NCBI GenBank assembly: GCA_964619265.1
Contig: CAZUCE010000026.1
Location: forward strand, 1 to 56,452
Direction: 5' to 3'
From: CAZUCE01 sp964619265
Lineage (GTDB): Bacteria > Planctomycetota > UBA1135 > GCA-002686595
DNA: 56,452 bases
Below the pieces are notes generated by a model. It saw nothing but the letters and a program-made list of their open reading frames with translations, had not been told where the DNA came from and ran no database searches. Below are positions 36,478-44,880 of this stretch, piece by piece. The position numbers and the translations under genes are program-made. How positions within the stretch are numbered: position 1 is the stretch's first letter; each line of letters opens with the position of its first letter.

Positions 36478-37104
36478 CTAACTGCCGAGCTCGCCGAGCG
36501 CTTCCTCGAGCGCCGCGGTGTCGATCTTGCTGTTCTTTCGCAGGAGGTCGGCCAAGTCTTCGGGCGCCGTCATGACCTCCGGATCGCGACAGGCCTCGAG
36601 GGCTACCCTCGGCAAAACCTGGTAGGGCGAAGTCCGCGTCTGGTTGCCGAACTGCGCTTCCTTGCCCAGCACGATCCGCACCGAGCCCTTCGGAATCGCT
36701 TCGCCGGAGTGCTTGCACTTCGAACGGTCCGAAGGCGCGATTTCCGCGTAGGGAATCGTCTTGCGGTTCTTGGCCTTCTCCTCACGCTCGGCGAGGGCTT
36801 TGGCTCCCAGTTCGCGCAGGCCCGCGAGGTCGGGGAGATCGTTCGGATCGGGCGGCGCCTTGGCGTTCTCCCAGGCCGAGGTCTCATAAGCCTGCTCCAC
36901 CTTGGCCAGCACGTGCTGGGCCGAGCACTCCAGGTGGTACCACATGTGGCCGAGTCCGTAGGGGCCCTCGACCAGCACCCCGAGCCGGAGGTCGTCCTTG
37001 GCGATCAGCTTGCGGCACCCCTTGCACTTGGAGCGGCCCGATCGGGCGTGCTCGATGATCGTCTCGGGGAGTTGTTCTTCTTGTTCTTCTTCGGCAGGGA
37101 CCAT
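36478..37104 (-). CDS. PARP-type zinc-finger protein
   Basis: 208 aa. Residues 20-60 match the eukaryotic PARP-type DNA-nick-binding zinc finger (zf-PARP): ARSGRSKCKGCRKLIAKDDL then GPYGLGHMWYHLEC, with ligands Cys27-x2-Cys30-x26-His57-x2-Cys60. Residues ~125-185 (YAEIAPSDRSKCKHSGEAIP then RIVLGKEAQFG) look like a second copy that has lost its ligands. A Glu-rich N-terminus and a helical C-terminus flank them. There is no ADP-ribosyltransferase domain. Binding to DNA ends or nicks is an inference from the family; bacterial proteins with this finger are rare and poorly studied. Confidence 0.75.
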   Translation of the reverse strand: MVPAEEEQEEQLPETIIEHARSGRSKCKGCRKLIAKDDLRLGVLVEGPYGLGHMWYHLECSAQHVLAKVEQAYETSAWENAKAPPDPNDLPDLAGLRELGAKALAEREEKAKNRKTIPYAEIAPSDRSKCKHSGEAIPKGSVRIVLGKEAQFGNQTRTSPYQVLPRVALEACRDPEVMTAPEDLADLLRKNSKIDTAALEEALGELGS

Positions 37105-37193
37105 CGCGACAAGGTACCGAACCGGGGCGGAGCCGCTCCGCTCGAGTCAGCGGGAATCCCGGCTTGGGTCCAGAGCTTCCCTGAGCCCGGCCG

Positions 37194-38291
37194 CTAGCCC
37201 AGGACCTGGGAAAACCGCGCCCAGGCCCCGTGGAGCTCTTCGAGCTCGACCTGGCAGGCAGCCTCCCCCACGTACCACTCAAACCGAGACGACTCCGGGA
37301 AGTCGGCCTCCCGCAGGCGATCGAACAGCCAAAGCCCGGTCTCCTCGGCCAGCTTGTCGCGCGCCCCAAGGGCGTCTTCCACGGATCGCTCGAGGAACAC
37401 GTGCATCAGGTTCGTGTGCGGAACCCGGGGCAAGGTCCGAATCCCCGGCAGTTCCTGGAGCCCACCGGCGAGCGCGATCGCTCGCTCGTAGTAGGCCGGC
37501 ATCCGAGCGAGCCGTTCGTCGAATTGCATCGCTGCTGAGGCCACATTCGCGGTCAATTCGAACTGCTCTCCCCCACAGCGCCGTTGCCACACAACCGCCT
37601 CCGAAATAAAATCGGTTGGTCCAAGCAACATCGCGCCGGACAGGGCACCGATTCCTTTGTAAAACGAGACGTACACCGAATCGAAGCCGCGGCAGATCTC
37701 CTCGTAGCTGCGCCGATAGAAGGCCGCTGTTTCCCACAGCCGCGCGCCGTCCAGGTGGAGACGCACGTTCCGCTTGCGGGCCAGGTGTTTCAGTTCTTCA
37801 AGCTGTTCCCAGTTGGGAAGCTGCCCTCCGGCTTCGCGGATGGGAAGCTCGATGAGCAAACAAGCAAGCGGTTCCGCGACCTGGGCCAAGTGCTCCGCGA
37901 GCAGCGGTCGATTCGCAGGCCCCACAAGCGTTGCTCGGAGCTGAAACAAGTGGGAGTAAGCGCGCGATTCGTGCAGCTCCAAGTGCGAGGTCGGGTGCAT
38001 CCCGAAGTGGCGGTTCGAAGCCCGCTCGCTCCAAACCCGAATCGCGACATTCTGGGCGAGTTTGCCGGTCGGCACGAAACGCGCTGCGGGAAACCCGAGT
38101 AGATCCGCCACCTTGGCCTGGAACGACTCGAGCAAGGGACCGGTGCCGTAGCTATCGAAGGCAACGTCGTGCTCCTCGCACCAGCTTGCGACGCGGGAGA
38201 GCAAATCCGCGGGTCGCACCTCACCGTGCCCTTGCAGCCGGCGAGAGGCCTTGCGCAATTCCAAGCGCCTCGAAGCAGGATCCTGATTCAT
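37194..38291 (-). CDS. PLP-dependent threonine-aldolase/beta-eliminating-lyase family enzyme
   Basis: 365 aa. Fold-type I PLP motifs: FPAARFVPTGKLAQNVAIRV (cofactor phosphate region), the conserved LHLDGARLWETAAF with Asp contacting the pyridine nitrogen, and Schiff-base Lys212 in VYVSFYKGIGALSGAMLLG. This arrangement is that of L-threonine aldolases and related lyases that split beta-hydroxy amino acids in the cytoplasm. The N-terminus (EEHDVAFDSYGTGPLLESFQ) departs from the usual start of the family, so a relative with another amino-acid substrate is possible. It is followed 89 bases downstream by the PARP-finger gene on the same strand. Confidence 0.85.
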   Translation of the reverse strand: MNQDPASRRLELRKASRRLQGHGEVRPADLLSRVASWCEEHDVAFDSYGTGPLLESFQAKVADLLGFPAARFVPTGKLAQNVAIRVWSERASNRHFGMHPTSHLELHESRAYSHLFQLRATLVGPANRPLLAEHLAQVAEPLACLLIELPIREAGGQLPNWEQLEELKHLARKRNVRLHLDGARLWETAAFYRRSYEEICRGFDSVYVSFYKGIGALSGAMLLGPTDFISEAVVWQRRCGGEQFELTANVASAAMQFDERLARMPAYYERAIALAGGLQELPGIRTLPRVPHTNLMHVFLERSVEDALGARDKLAEETGLWLFDRLREADFPESSRFEWYVGEAACQVELEELHGAWARFSQVLG

Positions 38292-38346
38292 AGTCTCATC
38301 TTCGGAGCCTTGCGGGGTCTGCCGGGCCGTTCGCGAATTCCGCGAC

Positions 38347-38718
38347 TCAGGCGGATTCGGTCAATCGCCTGGCCGTCCACTCCGTCGCGCTGGCCACGAT
38401 GAGCCAGACTCCCAGCGCCGAAAAGATCAAAGCCTGGGACCCAAATCGATCGGCAAACACGCGCACGAAGAGCATCGACGCCACCAACGCGATCAGGCCT
38501 AGGAACATGCCGTTCGTGGACTGCGCGATCCCGCGACTGCCGCTCGCCGCTCCCACAATCGCCCAGGCCACCACGATCTTCATAGGGACCATCGAGACCA
38601 TCCCCGCCAGGCGATTCTGATCGAGCTCGCTGGCGGCTTTAATCGCCACCGCGATCAGCCCCGCCCCGACAAAGACGACGCCGTACTGAACGGAACGGGG
38701 TAAATCTGCGTAGCTCAT
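38347..38718 (-). CDS. Small integral membrane protein, GlpM/DUF3147-like
   Basis: 123 aa from ATG 38718 with four transmembrane helices: VQYGVVFVGAGLIAVAIKAA, LAGMVSMVPMKIVVAWAIVG, GMFLGLIALVASMLFVRVF and ALIFSALGVWLIVASATEW. The helix 1 / short acidic loop / L-A-G-M-x-x-x-x-P pattern is reminiscent of GlpM and DUF3147 proteins, but this rests on pattern memory. Function unknown. It sits between the aldolase-like gene and the M24 peptidase gene on the same strand with gaps of only 55 and 69 bases, so the three may form one operon. Confidence 0.7.
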   Translation of the reverse strand: MSYADLPRSVQYGVVFVGAGLIAVAIKAASELDQNRLAGMVSMVPMKIVVAWAIVGAASGSRGIAQSTNGMFLGLIALVASMLFVRVFADRFGSQALIFSALGVWLIVASATEWTARRLTESA

Positions 38719-38787
38719 GGGGCAGACGTTAAGGGCTTCCGGGGCGCGCCGGCAAGCAAACCCAGCCACCAGCGTTTGCCAAGGTTG

Positions 38788-39975
38788 TCAAAAGGGCACT
38801 TCGATCGATGTTTGCCGCGGCCCGAGCACCTCCGGCTCACCCGAGCGGACGACAACGATGTCTTCGATTCGAAGGCCAAACTGACCACGCAGGTAGATCC
38901 CCGGCTCGTTGGAAAAGCACATACCTGCTTCGAGCGCCACTTCGCTACCGCTGTCGCAGTAGGGCGGCTCGTGGATCTCGACACCGATCCCGTGACCGAG
39001 TCGATGACTGAACGCGGCATAACCGTCCCCGTAGCCGGCTCCCTCGATCACCGCCCGGGCCGCCAGGTCCACCCCGGCGCAGGGCTGACCGGCGCGGAAA
39101 GCTCCGAGAGCCGCCTCCTGGGCTGCGTACACGGTGTCCCAGGCCCGTCGATGCTCGTCTTTGGGCTTGGCTCCCACGGTCCAGGTTCGCGTGCAGTCCG
39201 AGTGATATCCGAACAAGGTGCCGCCGGTGTCGCACAGGAGCAGGTCACCGGCCTCGATCACCCGATCGTTCGTGGAGCCGTGGGGATCGGCGGCGTCGCC
39301 GTTCACCAGGGTCAGATCCCAGGTGTTTTCAAGCCCGAGTCGCCGATGCCCTGAGTGCATGAGCTGCGCCACTTGGCGGCAAGTCATTCCCGGCTCGACG
39401 CGCTCGGCCACGTGCCCGATGGTCGTCTTGCAGAGCACCTGAGCCGCGCTCAAAAGTTCGATCTCAGCTTCGTCCTTGATCGAGCGGAGGCGGCGAACGA
39501 CGGTCGCTCCGGAGGATAGCTCGCCCCGAAACTCGTGGCCCAGTTGGTCGGTGAGCAGCGTTCGAACCCCCGGATCGATCAACAGCTTGCTGACCCCCCG
39601 CGCATCGAGTTCGCGAGCCAAATGCCTGTAACCGTATTCGTGCTCCTCCCAGGTCAGCAGGACGGAACCCGCAGGTAGAATACGCTCCAAAACGTCGCGT
39701 TCGAAAGCCGGCGCCACGACGACCACGTCTCCACTTTTGGTCACGACCGCGCCGAACAATCGTTCGGACGGGCGCCATTCGATTCCAGCCAAGTAACGCG
39801 CAGTGGCGCCGGGCTCGACGAACAAACCGTCGGCTCCGGCTTGATCGAGAAGCCCAGCCAGCCGGCTCCGGCGCCGGGCTTGATCGTCCGCTCCGGATGC
39901 CCCCCGAGGGCGGATCTTCGGGCTCAGGCCTTCAAGAATCGCGTCGACGCGGTCTGTATCGAGGAGGGTGGACAT
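38788..39975 (-). CDS. M24 family aminopeptidase (Xaa-Pro type)
   Basis: 395 aa from ATG 39975. An N-terminal creatinase-like domain (ADGLFVEPGATARYLAGIEW, GVSKLLIDPG) precedes the pita-bread catalytic domain. The five metal ligands are present: Asp249 (LLLCDTGGTL), Asp260 (YHSDCTRTW), His328 (LGHGIGVEIHEPP), Glu357 (SNEPGIYL) and Glu371 (RIEDIVVV). The domain layout and HGIGVEIHEPP favour Xaa-Pro dipeptidase/aminopeptidase over methionine aminopeptidase. No signal peptide: cytoplasmic, dimetal, releases N-terminal residues before proline. Divergent from the deiodinase-like gene. Confidence 0.9.
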   Translation of the reverse strand: MSTLLDTDRVDAILEGLSPKIRPRGASGADDQARRRSRLAGLLDQAGADGLFVEPGATARYLAGIEWRPSERLFGAVVTKSGDVVVVAPAFERDVLERILPAGSVLLTWEEHEYGYRHLARELDARGVSKLLIDPGVRTLLTDQLGHEFRGELSSGATVVRRLRSIKDEAEIELLSAAQVLCKTTIGHVAERVEPGMTCRQVAQLMHSGHRRLGLENTWDLTLVNGDAADPHGSTNDRVIEAGDLLLCDTGGTLFGYHSDCTRTWTVGAKPKDEHRRAWDTVYAAQEAALGAFRAGQPCAGVDLAARAVIEGAGYGDGYAAFSHRLGHGIGVEIHEPPYCDSGSEVALEAGMCFSNEPGIYLRGQFGLRIEDIVVVRSGEPEVLGPRQTSIEVPF

Positions 39976-40170
39976 CGATCGGAGGGCGGGGGTCGGGGGG
40001 TGAATCGGGCCTGGTGGGCGTGCAGAGCCTAGCGCCGCCCCGGCTTCGGGATCCCCTGGAAGCGGCCTGGCCTCGCTGGAACGACAGCCAAAATTTTCCG
40101 GATCTGCCGCGAGACCTTCGGTCCCTAGGCTGGTTCCGACGGTTTTCCTCCCCCCTGACCACGTCCGCCT

Positions 40171-41208
40171 ATGAATCGATCGAGACTTCTCCTGTTCCCC
40201 CTCGCTGGCTTGTGCCTCGCCGCGGCGTCTCCCTACATGCAGACCCCTTCGGGTCAGGAGGCCGATCCGGATCAAGCCAAAAGCGCGTGGGAGTACCTCT
40301 CCAAGCGCTACGACGCGGACGGCAACGGGCAGATCACCTTCGAGGAATACGGCCGAAGCGAAGAACACTTCGGGCGCCTGGACCGAGACGGCAGCGGCTC
40401 GATCGAAGAAGGTGACATTTCAACGGGCCGGAGCCGCGGAGGACGCGGCCAGGGTCGCGGCAACCGCTCCGAGCCTTCCGCCGCCCCGCTCGAAGGCCAG
40501 GTCGCTCCGGACTTCACCCTCGAGGTGATCGAACGCGCCCCCGGTGAAGCCCTGACGCTTCACGAGCGAGCCGTTCGCGAGGCGAAAGCCCTTGGCGAAG
40601 AGCCCCCCGCCGAACCGGAGGTCAAGCTCGACGAGGAAGGCAAGCCGGTTCCCGAACCGAAGACGATTCAGCTCTCGGACTACGCGCGAATCGGCCAACC
40701 CGTCGCGTTGATCTTCGGAAGCTACACATGACCCCCCTTCCGCAGCTCGGTCGGTCGACTGAGAGAATTGGAAGCAAAGTACGGTGAGAAAGTGCAGTTC
40801 CTGCTCGTGTACATCCGCGAAGCACATGCCCTCGACGGAGCCAGCCCGATCACCGGGAGAGGCGCTCCGATCGTGGAAGAGCCGCTCACGCTGCTCGAAC
40901 GCGCAAACATCGCGACCCGATGCGACAGCGCCCTCGACTTGAATCCCCTGCCGATTCTCCTCGACGACATGCAGGACACCGCGGAGCGCGCCTACTCAGG
41001 GCACCCCGATCGCTTGTACCTGGTCGGAGCCGAGGGGCGCATCGCCTACGCCGGTGGGCGCGGTCCGTTCGGATTCGACCCCGACGAGCTCGAGGCGGCG
41101 ATCCGAGTCGAGCTCGAACTGGAAGACGCCGGGGAAACCCCTCAGAAGAGTCCTGAGAAGCGCCCCAACCGAGGTGGGCGTTCGCTTAAATCGACTGACT
41201 CTCAATAA
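40171..41208 (+). CDS. Iodothyronine-deiodinase-like selenoprotein with EF-hands, Sec187
   Basis: 345 aa when TGA 40729-40731 is decoded as Sec187. Signal peptide MNRSRLLLFPLAGLCLAAAS, two EF-hand loops at residues 48-59 (DADGNGQITFEE) and 71-82 (DRDGSGSIEEGD), then a thioredoxin-fold domain starting APDFTLEVIE. The active-site context VALIFGSYT-U-PPFRSSV is the deiodinase signature (vertebrate enzymes also have a U-P-P-F core). Reading continues in the same frame through KVQFLLVYIREAHALDG and ARSGHPDRLYLVGAEGR-type fold segments to TAA 41206-41208. The protein is probably an exported thiol- or selenol-dependent oxidoreductase; true deiodination is not implied. A SECIS-like hairpin follows the TGA. 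Confidence 0.9.
40746..40763 (+). promoter_or_regulatory. SECIS-like hairpin of the deiodinase-like gene
   Basis: Bases 18-24 after the TGA (T = 1; CTCGGTC) pair with 29-35 (GACTGAG) over seven positions with one wobble, closing a GGTC loop at 25-28. Loop sequence and distance match the E. coli fdhF SECIS loop within three bases. Confidence 0.7.
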
Positions 41209-41800
41209 CCCGACGGATCGCGAACTGGTAGCGAGCGTCCATCGTGGCCAAGCTCCACGAAACGAGGATTCGATCGAGGCCCCCTTGGCTGGGGGCCTCC
41301 TGGGAGCGGTGCTCGAACTTGCCGTCGAACAAAATCGCGTCTCCGCGCTGGTAGCGGTACTCGTGTTCCACGACACCCTCCCGGTAGTCGAGGTGCCCAA
41401 ACTCCTCGTCGAACTCAATCAGCGGGGTCAATAGAGTCCCGGTCACCCCGGCCGGGATTTCCTGCTGTCCGTAATCTACGTGGAAGTCCATCTGCGGCGT
41501 ATCTCCGCGCACCACAACGAAACAGGCGGCCAGCAGTTCCGCGTTGCCTTCCACGAGGGTCAAGCTCTCCCGGAGATGGCTGTTCGTGAGGCACCGCAAG
41601 AACGCCGCCAGGGTGCTCGGACTCGAGGCGTAGAACCAGGTCATGTTCTCGTGCAGCCCAGGGACCTCGTGGAACGAAAAGTCCTCGCCTAAAACGTCCC
41701 CGCGCATCTGGCGATACAGGCGCCGCAGGGGACTGAGGTGGCGCGGCGAGAATTGAAGCTCGGTGAACAGGCGTTCCTTGAACCGGGTGGCGTTTGACAC
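41186..41800 (-). CDS. 2OG-Fe(II)-oxygenase-like protein, paralog A
   Basis: 204 aa. A double-stranded beta-helix is suggested by the iron triad His107-x-Asp109 (QMDFHVDYGQQEIP) and His164 (FDGKFEHRSQ), followed by a 2-oxoglutarate-type Arg in DRILVSWSLA. The N-terminus SNATRFKERLFTELQFSPRH is shared with paralog B at 42149, with which it agrees along its full length and in identical ligand positions. These enzymes hydroxylate amino-acid residues or small molecules in the cytoplasm using O2; the substrate is unknown. The 3' end overlaps the deiodinase-like gene by 23 bases in convergent orientation. Confidence 0.75.
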   Translation of the reverse strand: MSNATRFKERLFTELQFSPRHLSPLRRLYRQMRGDVLGEDFSFHEVPGLHENMTWFYASSPSTLAAFLRCLTNSHLRESLTLVEGNAELLAACFVVVRGDTPQMDFHVDYGQQEIPAGVTGTLLTPLIEFDEEFGHLDYREGVVEHEYRYQRGDAILFDGKFEHRSQEAPSQGGLDRILVSWSLATMDARYQFAIRRVIESQSI

Positions 41801-42148
41801 AAGTTGAGGCGCCGCGCGGGGCTGGGAAGGAGAAAGAGCAAGAGAGGTAGGCCCCCTCCGGTAGCTCCGAGCTTGGCAGGCTTTCAGCCCTGGCTCCCCC
41901 AGGAATCGCCGGAAGCCCAGGGATTCGGGCTAGAGCAGCCGTGCGGCGGGTGAGGATCGCCCCCGAGCTACCCAAGGCCACCTCGGATGCCAGCAGCCTT
42001 GGAGCGAGCCCCGGCTCGAGGTTGCCCGGCCAAGGACAACCGATTCTGGGCTCGAGGCATCCCTTCCCAGTCTGCTCTGATTCCCCGGCGCCAGACTACG
42101 CGCGTTTTGAAGCTGAATCCCCTACGGGGCACTCCGTAACCTCGCCCC
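41801..42148. other. 348-base region between the divergent oxygenase paralogs
   Basis: Non-coding by composition; the frames that stay open are not protein-like. It must contain the promoters of both paralogs, but no shared motif flanking the two starts was seen by eye. Confidence 0.5.
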
Positions 42149-42766
42149 ATGACGCACTCCTCACGCTTTCGGGAGAGGCTCTTCACCGAGCTGCGCTTCA
42201 GCACGCGACACCTGGGTCCGCTGCGTCAGCTCTATCGCAGGCTATGCGAAGACGCTTTGGAGCCTGGAGTCGCGTTCGAAAAGGTCGTTGGCCTCCACCC
42301 CAACATGGCCTGGCACTACGCGGCCTCCCCTCGAACCCTAGCGGCCTTCGACGACTGTCTCGAACGCAGCAACCTTCAGCGGAGTTTTGAAATCGTCGGC
42401 GGCCGCCCCCGGCTGCACGCCGCCTGCTTCATCGTCACCCGCAAGGAACTCCCCGATCTTGAGTTTCATATCGACTACGGCGACGAGGAAATCCCCAAGG
42501 GAGTCACCAGCACCATGCTGACTCCCCTGCTCCCTTTCGAACGGGGATTCGGACACCTCGATTACCGTGCAGACGAAAAGGACCTGGAATATCGCTACCA
42601 ACTCGGCCGCGCCATCCTCTTCGACGGCAAGTTCGAACACCGCTCCCAGCCCTTTCGCTGCAGCACCTCCGCCGAGCGCGTCCTGGTTTCCTGGAGCATC
42701 GCCTCCACCGAGCGCCGCTACGCCCCGGCAATCCGCCGAGTGATCGAGAGCCAAACCAACCACTGA
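42149..42766 (+). CDS. 2OG-Fe(II)-oxygenase-like protein, paralog B
   Basis: 205 aa. It matches paralog A from end to end (RFxERLFTELxFSxRHLxPL at the start, RxVxVSWSxA and IRRVIESQ at the end). The Fe ligands are His107-x-Asp109 (LEFHIDYGDEEIP) and His164 (FDGKFEHRSQPF), in exactly the same positions as in A, with Arg in ERVLVSWSIA. The paralogs are arranged head to head with 348 bases between them, a product of an inverted duplication. Conserved active sites indicate both remain functional. A peptide or small-molecule hydroxylase role is inferred. Confidence 0.75.
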   Translation: MTHSSRFRERLFTELRFSTRHLGPLRQLYRRLCEDALEPGVAFEKVVGLHPNMAWHYAASPRTLAAFDDCLERSNLQRSFEIVGGRPRLHAACFIVTRKELPDLEFHIDYGDEEIPKGVTSTMLTPLLPFERGFGHLDYRADEKDLEYRYQLGRAILFDGKFEHRSQPFRCSTSAERVLVSWSIASTERRYAPAIRRVIESQTNH

Positions 42767-42852
42767 CGGCCTCCAATTCAAACGTCGTCACCACGCATGG
42801 GCTCCGGCTCCCCAAGGCCTCGCGATGGACCTAGCTCCCTGTTGTGTTTGTT

Positions 42853-43941
42853 ATGAAACGACTCTTCCTGATCGCTACCCTTCTTGGGCTCTGGCTGCCC
42901 TCCGCTCCTAGCCCCGGCGCTCCTGGCCCCGCCGCTTCCGACGGCGATCCGCTCGACAACTACGTTTTCACGGGCGAAGTTCCGATCGAAAAATATGTCG
43001 AGCAAGGCCGGACCCGCGTGTATCGACTGGGACTCTGGACCATTCAGCAGTTCCAACACTTCGATGCGTTCCGGCCAGGTCCCAAGACCTGGGACCTGGC
43101 CGGAAACAGGAAGGTCCGGGTCGGGATCTTCTATGGGACCTGGCCCAAGTGGGCCTCTGAGTACAGCTACGACTCTTGGCTTTCTACGCCGAGGTTCAGG
43201 GAATACGACTCCCCCGTCCCGGAGTTCGAGCTTGTACTGGACACCTTCAAGGATTCGGAGCCTGCCCCCCAGCTATTCGCCGTCGATTGCACGGACTCTG
43301 GCGCGATTACGCTGCACATCGCACGCTGGAACGGAGGCGCCAGCGGGGGCATGAGTGGCATGCTCTTGCGGCTCTCGGGAACGGACCCTGCCAGCGCGAA
43401 CGTGGAGGTCCTCTGGGAAGGTCAATACGAGAAGTTCGTAGATCTGGACGGGAACGGAGAACCAGAGATCATCGACTCAGACTGGGCCCATTCCTACGCG
43501 ACCTACCTTCCCTACAAGGGAATCTCGACGACCGCCCTGCTCGATTGGGATCCTGAACTGGGGCGTTATCGGGCGGTCGGAGGAGACCTCTATAGGCAGG
43601 CCCTCGCGACCCTCCGCCGGCGCGATTCAAACGAACGATCGCGCAGTTCTTGGATCCAAGAGTTGCGCGATCGAATTCGCGAAGACCGCGCTGAGTGGAG
43701 CTCGCGAAATCAGGCCACAGTGCAGATCTCCCTCGCGTCTTCTATTTCCGAACTTCTGTGGGGCGGCGAAGCTGAAGAGGCACGCGCGATGTTCGAAGAC
43801 TTCCCGCTCCCGAGTTACCACGGTGGCTACCAGATCGAATGGACTGCGGACGAATGGTGGGCTGCCTATGTGGCCGGATGCCAAGGATCCAAATACTGGC
43901 CGGACCTGTGTGAGGCCTACCCGGCACTCCGGAATCTCTAG
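42853..43941 (+). CDS. Secreted protein of unknown function
   Basis: 362 aa. ATG 42853 gives a signal peptide (MKRLFLIATLLGLWLPSAPS). The mature protein contains a beta-rich region with DCTDSGAITLHIARWNGGA, then DLDGNGEPEIIDSDWAHSYA, an Asp-rich loop like those of VCBS/FG-GAP repeats, followed by a helical C-terminus (ELRDRIREDRAEWSSRNQAT; EEARAMFEDFPLPSYHGGYQ). No family was recognised and no catalytic site is evident. An in-frame TTG nine bases upstream (42844) would only add three residues. Confidence 0.65.
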   Translation: MKRLFLIATLLGLWLPSAPSPGAPGPAASDGDPLDNYVFTGEVPIEKYVEQGRTRVYRLGLWTIQQFQHFDAFRPGPKTWDLAGNRKVRVGIFYGTWPKWASEYSYDSWLSTPRFREYDSPVPEFELVLDTFKDSEPAPQLFAVDCTDSGAITLHIARWNGGASGGMSGMLLRLSGTDPASANVEVLWEGQYEKFVDLDGNGEPEIIDSDWAHSYATYLPYKGISTTALLDWDPELGRYRAVGGDLYRQALATLRRRDSNERSRSSWIQELRDRIREDRAEWSSRNQATVQISLASSISELLWGGEAEEARAMFEDFPLPSYHGGYQIEWTADEWWAAYVAGCQGSKYWPDLCEAYPALRNL

Positions 43942-43946
43942 AAATT

Positions 43947-43974
43947 CCTGGTAGAAACAACCCTGCCTACCGGG
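43947..43974. repeat. 8-bp hairpin after the 362-aa protein gene
   Basis: CCTGGTAG (43947-43954) pairs with CTACCGGG (43967-43974) with one wobble and a 12-base loop, starting five bases beyond the stop. It is a possible weak terminator; no T-tract follows. Confidence 0.35.
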
Positions 43975-44124
43975 CTGGGGGAACTCCACCGAGCGATCTG
44001 GTTTGTCCGCTAAGCTGGGGGGGGAAGTTCGCTCTCTCAAGAGGCGCCCTACCGCAAGAGGCCCTGGCAAAGCGACCGTCCACCCCAGGCAAAGCCAAGG
44101 GGGACGACCTTCCAGACGAAGCGG

Positions 44125-44880
44125 CTATTCGAGCGGCTTGCGATACAGATGCACGAACCGCGAGGTGGCATCCCGGCCCGCGCCGTCGCCGCTGAAGATG
44201 TTCCAGTCGCGGGTGTCGTTGGGATCGGTCAAGACGAACGACTCGGCTTCGAGCACAAAACCCGCGGCCTCCAGTTCGGTTTGAACCAGCGCAGCTTCCA
44301 CCCGGTGCAAGCGCTTCCCTTCACTGATTCCAGCTCCTTCCAGAGCGTGGTGATCCACGACGCCGAGCAACCCGCCGGGCTTCAGGAGCTCGAAGGCCAT
44401 GGCATTGAACGCCGGGCGATCGACTTCCTGCCACTCGAAGTCGTGATAGAACCGCACCAAGATTGCCGCGTCGAGGCCGGCCGGAATCGTGACGTCGGCA
44501 AACTCCTCGTCGTGGCGCTGAACATTGGGCAACCGTCCTTCCGCCAAGCGCCGGGTCAGCGGCTCGTTGGCGAAGACTTCCAAGGGAATCGACGTGTTTT
44601 GACAATGCACCGCTCCGTCGGGCCCGACGGCCCGGGAGAGGATCTCGGTGTAGTAGCCATCGCCAGCCATCCAGTCCGCGACGTGCATGCCGCGCTTGAT
44701 GTCGAAGAAATCTAGGACGCGCTGGGGCTGACGCTCCGCGTCGCGTTCAAGGTCGCTGGGCAGGCGATCTGCGTGCCCGATGGAAGCCGCGATCGGATCA
44801 TCGACCGTTCGTTCGGAAGTAGCCAAAAAGAGAGCGGGAGCGAGGGTTAGGCAAGCAGCCAGGGAGAAAATGTGCTTCAT
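44125..44880 (-). CDS. Exported class I methyltransferase-like protein (COG4798 type), paralog 2
   Basis: 251 aa from ATG 44880, with a signal peptide (MKHIFSLAACLTLAPALFLA). Fold motifs parallel paralog 1 at 21915-22694: VLDFFDIKRGMHVADWMAGD, GYYTEILSRAVGPDGAVHCQ, AAILVRFYHDFEWQEVDRPA, LGVVDHHALEGAGISEGKRL, GFVLEAESFVLTDPNDTRDW. The copies lie 22 kb apart on the same strand. SAM availability outside the cytoplasm is doubtful, so the export signal makes the catalytic role uncertain. Function unknown. Confidence 0.75.
   Translation of the reverse strand: MKHIFSLAACLTLAPALFLATSERTVDDPIAASIGHADRLPSDLERDAERQPQRVLDFFDIKRGMHVADWMAGDGYYTEILSRAVGPDGAVHCQNTSIPLEVFANEPLTRRLAEGRLPNVQRHDEEFADVTIPAGLDAAILVRFYHDFEWQEVDRPAFNAMAFELLKPGGLLGVVDHHALEGAGISEGKRLHRVEAALVQTELEAAGFVLEAESFVLTDPNDTRDWNIFSGDGAGRDATSRFVHLYRKPLE

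Noticed and set aside
27951..38348. Similar 30-base stretches at 27951-27988 and 38317-38348 (both near minus-strand starts)
   Set aside because: Only partly alike and only two copies, so coincidence is likely.
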